From contig JAIOPP010000096.1 in the NCBI GenBank assembly GCA_021413845.1, positions 1-64,000 on the forward strand: DNA of 64,000 nt. The letters are read 5' to 3'. The notes beneath the pieces are model-generated. The model did no database searches, had not been told where the DNA came from, and worked only from the letters and a program-made list of their open reading frames with translations. Made by a program: the position numbers and the translations under genes. Origin of the DNA: Planctomycetia bacterium (GTDB lineage Bacteria > Planctomycetota > Planctomycetia > Pirellulales > PNKZ01). Shown piece by piece: positions 34,368 to 41,569 of this stretch (the first letter of the stretch is position 1; every line of letters begins with the position of its first letter).

Positions 34368-35940
34368 TACCGTTTCGATTCTAATTCCTGAGCTGATCCT
34401 CGTTCTCACGGCGACGTTAATCTACACGGCCGGCGCATTTCTGCCCGGCAAGAAGTTCTGGGGCGCGATCGCGCTGCTCGGCATCGTCGCAGCGGCGTTC
34501 GTATTGCGCGGCCAGTATCATCATTGGTTCCTCCCCACCGGCGCGCATGTGCCGATGTTGACGGCGCCGGTCGGCGGTCCGCTCGCGGTCGATCTCTTCG
34601 GCCAATACATCCGCTTCTTGGCGCTCTTGGTCGGCGGGATTTTCATTCTCACGGCATCGCGCCCGCAGAACGAGAAACTGGTGCCCGAGTACATCGGCAC
34701 GGTCCTCATGTCGATTGCCGGGTTGATGTTGGTCGGCGGTGCAGGGGAGTTGACGCTTCTTTTCCTCGGTTTGGAACTGATTTCCATTCCGACCTACGTG
34801 TTGTTGTTCCTGGGTCGCAAAGATATCGCCGGCGCAGAGTCGGCAGCCAAGTATTTCTTCCTTAGTATTCTTTCGTCCGCCATCACTCTCTACGGCTTCA
34901 GCTTTCTCTACGGCGTCGGCGGATCGACGCGGCTCGACGACATCCAAGCGGCGCTCTCCGCCTCGCTTGCGAGCGTTCCCGGCGCAACGGCCTCGTCCTA
35001 CGCACAACTCGCTCTGGTGCTCGTCATCGCAGGGCTTGGGTTTAAGATCGCCGCCGTGCCGTTTCATTTCTACGCGCCGGATGTTTACCAAGGCACTACG
35101 CACGCCAACGCCGGTTTGCTGGCCGTATTGCCGAAAATCGCCGGCATCGCCGCGCTGATTCGCATCGTCTCGATCGCGATGCCCGGTACGGAAGAGACGG
35201 GCATACGCGTCACGATGATTCTTGCCATCATCACGATGACGCTCGGGAATGTCGTCGCGCTTTGGCAAACCGATATTCGCCGAATGCTCGCCTACTCATC
35301 GATCGCGCACGCCGGCTATATGCTCGTCGGTCTCGCAGTCGATCTTGCCGCTCGTCGATCGGGCATCGACACGGTCGATGGCGTCGGTGCGGCTCTCTTC
35401 TACGTCGCGGTTTATTCACTCGCCACAGCCGGCACATTCGCCGGCCTCACCTACCTCAGCGGCCGCAAGAAGCAAATCGATACGCTGGAAGACCTAGCCG
35501 GTATCGGTCGGGCCTATCCGGCCACGGCTTTAGCGATCGCCGTGTTCATGTTCAGCCTTACCGGCCTGCCGCCGCTCGCCGGCTTCTGGGGTAAATTCGA
35601 ACTGTTCTCCGGCGCGGTAAAGATCGGCTTAGCGGGAGATACCGCACCGAAACTTTCCGGTTGGTTTCTAGTGTTGTCGGTCGTCGGGGTGTTGAATGCC
35701 GCGGTTTCGGCTGCGTACTATCTGCGAATCATCGGCGTGATGTACTTTCGCGAGCCGACGACATCGACGAAGGCCGAAGGCGGCCTCGGCCCGAAGCTCG
35801 CCATGTTCGCTTGCGCGGCTCTAACGATCTTCATCGGCCTAAGCCCGGGCATGCTCTCGCAAGGCTCGAATGCCGCTGCCGAGTCGGCTCGTGTGTCCGG
35901 TGAGAGTGCCCCGGCTCCTTCGCAGCACGCTTCGCGCTGA
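34357..35940 (+). CDS. nuoN: NADH-quinone oxidoreductase subunit N
   Basis: A 527-residue antiporter-like subunit and the last gene of the complex I operon. Visible blocks are GELTLLFLGLELISIPTYVL with the pump Glu, AESAAKYFFLSILSSAITLY, FKIAAVPFHFYAPDVYQGTT, and ITMTLGNVVALWQTDIRRML then AYSSIAHAGYMLVGL, and TGLPPLAGFWGKFELFSGAV. About fourteen helices are expected. The C-terminal tail is Ala/Ser-rich and variable. With nuoA-M this gives all fourteen subunits of a proton-pumping NADH:quinone oxidoreductase. Confidence 0.95.
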   Translation: MSNDTVSILIPELILVLTATLIYTAGAFLPGKKFWGAIALLGIVAAAFVLRGQYHHWFLPTGAHVPMLTAPVGGPLAVDLFGQYIRFLALLVGGIFILTASRPQNEKLVPEYIGTVLMSIAGLMLVGGAGELTLLFLGLELISIPTYVLLFLGRKDIAGAESAAKYFFLSILSSAITLYGFSFLYGVGGSTRLDDIQAALSASLASVPGATASSYAQLALVLVIAGLGFKIAAVPFHFYAPDVYQGTTHANAGLLAVLPKIAGIAALIRIVSIAMPGTEETGIRVTMILAIITMTLGNVVALWQTDIRRMLAYSSIAHAGYMLVGLAVDLAARRSGIDTVDGVGAALFYVAVYSLATAGTFAGLTYLSGRKKQIDTLEDLAGIGRAYPATALAIAVFMFSLTGLPPLAGFWGKFELFSGAVKIGLAGDTAPKLSGWFLVLSVVGVLNAAVSAAYYLRIIGVMYFREPTTSTKAEGGLGPKLAMFACAALTIFIGLSPGMLSQGSNAAAESARVSGESAPAPSQHASR

Positions 35941-35992
35941 TTGGCGAGGAAGCCGGTTAGTCTCTTTGCATTTCGCAGCATACAATAGGCGC

Positions 35993-37438
35993 ATGCCTCC
36001 ACGCGGCGCACTCAAAGAGCTAGGGCGTCTGTTCGACGCGATGCCGGATCCGATCTACGTGATCGACGATCGACGTCGGATCGTGTATCTCAATGCTGCT
36101 TGCGCCGAATGGGCCAGCGCATCCGTCGAGGAACTGATCGGCCGCGAGTGCCGCTATCGTTCCGATGCCGAGCCCAACGTCGATCGACTTACCGCCATCG
36201 CCGACGCACTCTGTCCATCGCCCGAGGCAATGTTAGGGCGTTACACGATCACGGAAATCGTCCTACCCCAATCCGCCGGCGACGCGCCGAGCTCGCGGCT
36301 CGCGCACTTTCTTCCGTTGGGTTCCGCAACGTCCGGCATCGCGACCGTCGTCGCATGGTTTCCCTCTGCGGAAGCGGTCGCTGAAGAACAAGCGGAACGA
36401 CTACGCAAGGAGTCGGAATCGCAACGGCTTCATGTGCTCACGGCAAAAGTTCGTCGCGACGCCGCCTTGCGCTACGCGTTGGGCAGGCTGCTCGGCGATA
36501 GTCCGGCGATGCGTCGTGTTCGCAGCCAGGTCGTCGTGGCAGCCGGCGTCGGAGCGTCGCTCTCGATCGTGGGTCCGGCAGGAAGCGGCCGCGCGCATGC
36601 GGCTCGCACCGTGCATTATCATCGCGCCGCATCGAACGATGCCGGTATGCCGCCGGCCGCATTGACTCCGTTGGCCGCAGAGAATTTAAGGCCGGGGTTG
36701 CTGCAAGAAACGATTTGTGGTCTCTCGCGCGAGGCGCAGACCTCGGGCCGAGCGAGCACTTTATTGCTTACCGACGTCGACCGCTTGCCGCTCGACTCGC
36801 AAGCGGAATTAACGGGCTACTTTCGACTCGGCGACTTACCGCTGCGGATTATTTCGACGTCTCAAACCGCCTTGGAATCCGTTGCACGCAACAATAACTT
36901 CCGAGCCGATCTGGCCGCGTATTTAAGTACGCTGACGATCGAGATTCAGCCCCTCGCGTCACGCCCGGAAGATATCGGCCTGCTCGCGCAATCGTTTTTG
37001 GAAGAGCTCAACCTGGAAGAACATCGGCAACTCGCCGGCTTCACTCCGGAAGCGCTCGATCGCTTGCTCCGTCATCCGTGGCCGGGCGAAGCTCGTGAAC
37101 TGTGTGACCTCGTTGCACAAGCTTGTGCCGCCGCGGAAGGACCGTTGGTCGGCGTCGACGACTTGCCTCGTCGCTTGGCGCTTGCAGCAGACGCGGCACG
37201 CTTCGCTCCGCCGCAAGACGAAGCGATCGTGTTGGATGATTTTCTTGCGGACATCGAGAAACAACTCATCGAACGGGCCATGCATCGAGCCCGCGGTAAC
37301 AAAACCTTGGCAGCCAAGCTGCTCGGCTTGCCGCGGCCTCGGTTGTACCGTCGCATGGTACAGCTCGGGCTGGAAGTCGGCCCGGTCGTCTTCGAAGAAA
37401 TGAACGAGTCGAGCGAAGATTCTCCCCCGAAGAAATAG
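35993..37438 (+). CDS. PAS - degenerate AAA+ - Fis-type HTH regulator
   Basis: 481 residues from the ATG at 35993. An N-terminal PAS-like domain (about 10-60: MPDPIYVIDDRRRIVYLNAA) is followed by a helical linker and a domain with the layout of an NtrC-type AAA+ module (about 160-380). Walker A is altered to GPAGSGRAHAART, without the Lys. The Walker B-like LLLTDVDRLP lacks the second acidic residue. The GAFTGA loop that contacts sigma-54 is absent. The C-terminus (DDFLADIEKQLIERAMHRAR then GNKTLAAKLLGLPRPRLYRR) is a Fis-type DNA-binding helix-turn-helix. It probably binds DNA but neither hydrolyses ATP nor activates sigma-54. It starts 52 bases after nuoN. Confidence 0.8.
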   Translation: MPPRGALKELGRLFDAMPDPIYVIDDRRRIVYLNAACAEWASASVEELIGRECRYRSDAEPNVDRLTAIADALCPSPEAMLGRYTITEIVLPQSAGDAPSSRLAHFLPLGSATSGIATVVAWFPSAEAVAEEQAERLRKESESQRLHVLTAKVRRDAALRYALGRLLGDSPAMRRVRSQVVVAAGVGASLSIVGPAGSGRAHAARTVHYHRAASNDAGMPPAALTPLAAENLRPGLLQETICGLSREAQTSGRASTLLLTDVDRLPLDSQAELTGYFRLGDLPLRIISTSQTALESVARNNNFRADLAAYLSTLTIEIQPLASRPEDIGLLAQSFLEELNLEEHRQLAGFTPEALDRLLRHPWPGEARELCDLVAQACAAAEGPLVGVDDLPRRLALAADAARFAPPQDEAIVLDDFLADIEKQLIERAMHRARGNKTLAAKLLGLPRPRLYRRMVQLGLEVGPVVFEEMNESSEDSPPKK

Positions 37439-37553
37439 CTGCCGATTTCAACGCAGATGCGGCCGCGCTTGGCCGGTTGTCAACTCTCGGAGCGGCATCT
37501 AAACTATCTCGGCACGGACTTATCTCACGGATTAAAACTCACGGAGATGCGCA

Positions 37554-38033
37554 GTGCATCCGATTCCGCTGGTGATTTGCGAACGAACCGGCGACTGGGC
37601 CGAAGCGTTTCGCCGAGCCGCGGAAAGTTTCGGCGGGCATGCGACTTTGCGAACGATCGAAACTCGCTCGTCGGCAGAGTGCCGCCGGCGACTTTCCGAA
37701 CGACGATCCACATCGGCCGGACTACCGCTCTTGATCGAGTTGTCGATCGGCGGGGGGAGCGAAGTCTGCGAATTGTTGGCTTGGCATGCGCGCCGCTTCG
37801 GAAACGCACCGAGGATGGTCGTTGCATCCCGGGGGTTTGTCGATTACGAAGTCGTGATGCGCGAGGCGGGAGCCACGCTCTTCGTCGCGAGTTCGCGTGA
37901 TCTGCGATCGTGCGTCGCAGAGTACTTACGATTCCGCGACGATCCAGCACACGTACCGCTTGAAGATGAAAGAACGATCCCCGCACGGCTTCGCGATTCA
38001 CTCCCCTGGGAACCGCGAAACGAAGCCGTTTGA
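37554..38033 (+). CDS. Small alpha/beta protein, possibly a degenerate receiver-like partner
   Basis: 159 residues, starting with GTG at 37554 (no in-frame ATG fits). The order is IPLVICERTGDWAEAFRRAA, then GLPLLIELSIGGGSEVCELL, RMVVASRGFVDYEVVMREAG and ATLFVASSRDLRSCVAEYLR. This alternating strand-helix pattern recalls a response-regulator receiver domain, but the phospho-acceptor Asp and the Lys are not in place. No HTH is present. It follows the PAS/AAA-like regulator by 115 bases on the same strand and could be its partner. I do not recognise a named family. Confidence 0.6.
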   Translation: MHPIPLVICERTGDWAEAFRRAAESFGGHATLRTIETRSSAECRRRLSERRSTSAGLPLLIELSIGGGSEVCELLAWHARRFGNAPRMVVASRGFVDYEVVMREAGATLFVASSRDLRSCVAEYLRFRDDPAHVPLEDERTIPARLRDSLPWEPRNEAV

Positions 38034-38072
38034 CTCCTCCCTTACATACATTTTTAGATTGCGATTTCGATT

Positions 38073-39149
38073 ATGGGTGCCGCTCCTACCGCTGCCGAAG
38101 TGCTTGCGACCTTGTCGGGAATTCAAGATCCTGAGACGGGGCGCAATGCCGTACAACAAGGGCAGCTTCGCGACGTGTCGATCTCGCCGGAAAGCATCGG
38201 GGTTACCTTTGCGCTGACGACCCATTCGGCTCCGCTCCGTCGACCTGCGCGGGAAGAAGTCGAACTGGTTCTGCGCTCGAAGTATCCGAGCTATAAGGTC
38301 GAGGTTCGTGATGCCGTTCACGATCGAGCCCCCGTGGCGCTCGGCGAGATCGGCCTGACGGCGAAGACCGTGATTGCCGTCGGAAGCGGCAAGGGAGGGG
38401 TCGGCAAGAGCACGATGGCCGCGGGAATCGCCTTCGGATTGCATCGCGCGGGCTGCAAGGTCGGGCTACTCGATGCCGATGTTTACGGCCCCAGCGTGCC
38501 GCACCTGCTCGGCTTGAAAGGCCGGCCGGAGATCGTCGACAAAAAGATCCAAGCGCACGAGCTCGAAGGGATGAAAGTCATGTCGATCGGCTTCCTCGTC
38601 GAAGCGGGCGAACCGATCGTATGGCGCGGACCGATGCTGCACGGCGCCATCTCGCAGATGCTCCGTGACACGAACTGGGGCGCGCTCGACTATCTCATCA
38701 TCGACATGCCGCCGGGCACGGGGGACATCGCCCTGACGCTTTCCCAAATCCTACCGCTGTCGGGCTCCGTGATCGTCTGCACGCCGCAAGATGTGGCTCT
38801 GATCGACGCCGTGAGAGCGATCGCGATGTTTCGCAAGGTCAACATCCCGGTCCTCGGCCTGGTCGAGAACATGAGCTACTTCTTGTGCCCTGATAACGGC
38901 AAGCGCTACGACATCTTCGGCAACGGCGGCGCGAAGCGCAAGGCCGAAGAACTCAACGTGCCGTTTCTCGGCGAGGTGCCGATCAACATTCAGATTCGGA
39001 TCAACGGCGACGAAGGAAAGCTCGCGGGTAACTTCTCGAACGTCGATACCGAGCCGTTCTTTCAAGCGGTCGTCGAGAAGCTCGTGCGACAGTTGAGCAA
39101 TGCCGTGAAGGTTGCGAAGCCGTTACCGTCGCTTTCGGTTCTGAAGTAG
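38073..39149 (+). CDS. apbC: Mrp/ApbC-type P-loop ATPase (iron-sulfur carrier family)
   Basis: 358 residues. An N-terminal MIP18/DUF59-like domain (about 1-85: EVLATLSGIQDPETGRNAVQ) precedes the deviant Walker A ATPase domain GSGKGGVGKSTMAAGIAFGL. VGLLDADVYGPSVPHLLGL, then YLIIDMPPGTGDIALTLSQI and the C-terminal NMSYFLCPDNGKRYDIFG follow. Family members assemble or carry 4Fe-4S clusters using a bridging CxxC. Here that motif reads CPDN, leaving one Cys, so cluster bridging in the usual way is doubtful. Length is normal. Confidence 0.93.
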   Translation: MGAAPTAAEVLATLSGIQDPETGRNAVQQGQLRDVSISPESIGVTFALTTHSAPLRRPAREEVELVLRSKYPSYKVEVRDAVHDRAPVALGEIGLTAKTVIAVGSGKGGVGKSTMAAGIAFGLHRAGCKVGLLDADVYGPSVPHLLGLKGRPEIVDKKIQAHELEGMKVMSIGFLVEAGEPIVWRGPMLHGAISQMLRDTNWGALDYLIIDMPPGTGDIALTLSQILPLSGSVIVCTPQDVALIDAVRAIAMFRKVNIPVLGLVENMSYFLCPDNGKRYDIFGNGGAKRKAEELNVPFLGEVPINIQIRINGDEGKLAGNFSNVDTEPFFQAVVEKLVRQLSNAVKVAKPLPSLSVLK

Positions 39150-39159
39150 GCCGCGCCGG

Positions 39160-39672
39160 CTAAGCGCCTGTGTCGATACCGACGGCACCCGACGCTTGGA
39201 CGAGTGCGAACTTGCGGATCCATTCGAGTTGTCGATTCTTTTCGGCGACTTCTTTGTCTGCGGCCATGAGATCGGAAGCCGAGACGCTCGGCTTCTGTGC
39301 CCGAAGCGCATCGCGCGCGGCGGTGCTTTGAGCCAGCTTTTTCTCCAGCATGCTCGTCAGATCGACAGGCTGATCGGAATCGATGCCGTCTTGCTCTAAA
39401 TCCGCACGGACTTTGTTGAGATCACGGAGATCGATATCCGTGATTTCGCCGGCACCATGCAGTTCTTGCGCAAGATCACCCAACTCGCGAGGCGTAATCG
39501 CCGAAACGTCGTAGCGCGATAGGATCTCGTGAAACTCAGCGCCGCCGGTAGTGCCTCCCGTAGCCTTGGGCCGGTCCAAGGCGGCGATCGGCGAGCTGCT
39601 TCCTGAAGATGGATTCGACTGCCCGAGCGAGAGCGGATTGAGCAATTGCTTGGCGATACCGTTGATCTGCAT
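39160..39672 (-). CDS. Hypothetical soluble protein
   Basis: 170 residues from the ATG at 39672. I do not recognise the family. The N-terminus (MQINGIAKQLLNPLSLGQSN) is followed by a Ser/Gly-rich linker. Next comes a helical segment EFHEILSRYDVSAITPRELG then DLAQELHGAGEITDIDLRDL. The C-terminus is helical (MLEKKLAQSTAARDALRAQK and EKNRQLEWIRKFALVQASGA). It has no signal peptide. The layout vaguely recalls small proteins in flagellar loci, but there is no flagellar gene nearby. It is convergent with the Mrp gene. Confidence 0.6.
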   Translation of the reverse strand: MQINGIAKQLLNPLSLGQSNPSSGSSSPIAALDRPKATGGTTGGAEFHEILSRYDVSAITPRELGDLAQELHGAGEITDIDLRDLNKVRADLEQDGIDSDQPVDLTSMLEKKLAQSTAARDALRAQKPSVSASDLMAADKEVAEKNRQLEWIRKFALVQASGAVGIDTGA

Positions 39673-39855
39673 CGGAGCACCGTCGCGTGAGGAAGTTGTA
39701 TTCCTCACATGTAATGCAACGGACGTGCCGAATGTCGCCGTGCGGCGCGCAAGCAGCTACTTCTCGGGAAAGACGAACGTTTCGCGATCACAGTTCGACG
39801 AAAAGGCTTCTGCCGGCGGCAAAAGCAGCGCGTCCGACGAGCTAATTCGGCGCGT

Positions 39856-40497
39856 CTATTCCGCTTTGCGAAACTCGCTGCGGTACACCGGCAATTCGTT
39901 GCGCCGCGTACGTCGTTCGAAGTGTGTTCTATAATCGAGCTCATGCTCGGCAAGCTTTTCTTGAACGGGAAGGGGCCCGATCAGGGCCGTTTGTGCGATC
40001 AACTCCAGCGACGAGAGATAGTATTCCTCGACGTCGGTCCAGAAATGCAGCGAGCCGCCGGGAACCAGCACCCGTTGAACATCGACGAGAAACGCTTCGT
40101 TGACGACGCGCCTTTTCTTATGGCGGGCCTTCCACCATGGGTCGGGAAAGTAGACGTGGACGGCAGCGATGCCCGCGGTCGGCAAGAACTCCCGAAAGAG
40201 CCGCAAGCCGTCGCCTGAAATCATAGCGGCGTTCGCCGCGCCGGCCTTCACAAGCTGCGCTGCGCAATGCGCGGCGTATTTCTTCGCGACTTCCACGCCG
40301 AGAAAATTTCGTTCGGGTGCCGAAGTCGCCGCATGGCTAATGAATAATCCTTTGCCGCTTCCCATCTCGACTTCCCACGGGGCATCGCGCCCGAACAAAG
40401 CGGCACCGCTCAAAGGCGGCGTGAGTTGCTCAAGCGTATAAAGATGCTTCGAAAGATCGAGTTGCGGGTTCAGCTTTCGCAAGGCGCGACGAGCCAT
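39856..40497 (-). CDS. trmB: tRNA (guanine-N7-)-methyltransferase
   Basis: 213 residues from the ATG at 40497. It methylates G46 of tRNAs with S-adenosylmethionine. The SAM site is WEVEMGSGKGLFISHAATSA, followed by NFLGVEVAKKYAAHCAAQLV. The TrmB signature VHVYFPDPWWKARHKKRRVV is present, as is the C-terminal TDVEEYYLSSLELI. Length is typical. It follows the FabZ-like gene on the same strand with a 79-base gap. Confidence 0.95.
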   Translation of the reverse strand: MARRALRKLNPQLDLSKHLYTLEQLTPPLSGAALFGRDAPWEVEMGSGKGLFISHAATSAPERNFLGVEVAKKYAAHCAAQLVKAGAANAAMISGDGLRLFREFLPTAGIAAVHVYFPDPWWKARHKKRRVVNEAFLVDVQRVLVPGGSLHFWTDVEEYYLSSLELIAQTALIGPLPVQEKLAEHELDYRTHFERRTRRNELPVYRSEFRKAE

Positions 40498-40576
40498 CGG
40501 ATATCGACTCTCTTGTGGGATCTGGGAAAGCGATCGATAGGAGCTCGGCAAAAGCGCATCGGCGCAAGGAGCGAAT

Positions 40577-41125
40577 TTACGGTTGCTGCTTCGAGGTCGC
40601 GGCAATGAGGTCGTCGGCCGGAAGGGCGATTCCCAAGATTTCGCCTTCGCCTACGAGGTTCTGATTCACAAAGGCTTGAAACCGGCTCGTCACTAACGAG
40701 CCTTTGCGAACCTTCGTCAATTGCGTAACGACCACCAGCCGCTGCCCGGGCTGCACGACTCCGCGGAATCGCACATCGTTCATCCCGCCGAAGCCTAAGG
40801 TCGCATTGCTGCCGAGCAAATTGTTGCGCTGCGAAAAGAAGCTACAGAGCTGCGCCGCAATCTCGCACATGATCACACCCGGCAAGAGCGGCATGCCCGG
40901 CATGTGGCCCCGAATCCAGAACTCGTCGGGTCCGAGATCCTTATAACCGACGGCGATCAGCTTGACTGGATCTTCGTGACAGACGCAGGTGAGCTGCTCC
41001 ATCTCGAACCGCTGCCGATTGTATCGACGTATGGCTTCCAGATCGGCGACCACGCGATTGACGTCGAATTCCGAAAAATCAATGATCAGTTCTTTTGATT
41101 TCGCCATCTTAGAATTCTCCGACAT
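40577..41125 (-). CDS. FabZ-like 3-hydroxyacyl-ACP dehydratase (hotdog fold)
   Basis: 182 residues. The FabZ/FabA signature is FWIRGHMPGMPLLPGVIMCE, with the catalytic His in GHMPG and the Glu further on in MCEIAAQLCSFF. NDVRFRGVVQPGQRLVVVTQ follows, as in FabZ. An N-terminal extension of about 40 residues precedes the fold. It could serve fatty-acid synthesis or a specialised acyl-ACP path. Planctomycetes often carry several FabZ paralogues, so the main housekeeping role is not certain. Confidence 0.88.
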   Translation of the reverse strand: MSENSKMAKSKELIIDFSEFDVNRVVADLEAIRRYNRQRFEMEQLTCVCHEDPVKLIAVGYKDLGPDEFWIRGHMPGMPLLPGVIMCEIAAQLCSFFSQRNNLLGSNATLGFGGMNDVRFRGVVQPGQRLVVVTQLTKVRKGSLVTSRFQAFVNQNLVGEGEILGIALPADDLIAATSKQQP

Positions 41126-41310
41126 CGCACGACCGCGGCGCGCCGCTATCGTGCATGCATCCGATCTGATTTCCGACGTAGCCGCCGTCGGCTCGTAGGC
41201 GACCGTGTGAAAACGGCCGAGGAAAGCGCATACCTTCGCAGCGAAAGCCGCCTACCGCTCAGGTCGTTCAGTCGAGCCGGCGGCAACTCCAACAATCGCG
41301 GAGACCTTAC

Positions 41311-41409
41311 TTAGGTCTTCACGACACGGCGCTTCGCGCGACGGGCCTTAGCGTTGGCAGGGCGAGCGCCGTGGTTCGCTTTTTTCAACTTGTGGTGCGG
41401 TTTCGTCAT
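41311..41409 (-). CDS. Very small, highly basic protein (32 residues)
   Basis: On the minus strand an ATG at 41409 opens a 32-codon frame ending at a TAA (41313-41311). A good ribosome-binding site (AAGGGA) lies 8-9 bases upstream. The product starts MTKPHHKLKKANHGARPANA and ends in KARRAKRRVVKT: 13 of the 32 residues are Lys or Arg, and there are no acidic residues. This composition is like the smallest ribosomal proteins (bL36, bTHX, bL34), though it matches none of them by motif. It is likely real, given the signal and composition. A ribosome- or nucleic-acid-binding role is an inference. Confidence 0.6.
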   Translation of the reverse strand: MTKPHHKLKKANHGARPANAKARRAKRRVVKT

Positions 41410-41513
41410 GTCACATTCCCTTACTTTGCAGCTCTAAAAAATCGACAAGCACATAGGTTAGCATGGGTGCCGATTGTCGCAAAGGTGTCCGACCCCCGTT
41501 TTACCGCAGACCC

Positions 41514-41562
41514 ACGAAAAAACCCGACGATTCGCCGCCAAAACAGGGGCGACGTCGGGTTT
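41514..41562 (-). terminator. Rho-independent terminator of the giant TPR gene
   Basis: Read on the minus strand, AAACCCGACG and its complement CGTCGGGTTT form a 10-base stem. It is followed by a T-run (TTTTTTCG). It lies just past the stop codon of the gene at 41570. Confidence 0.75.
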
Positions 41563-41569
41563 CGTCGGC

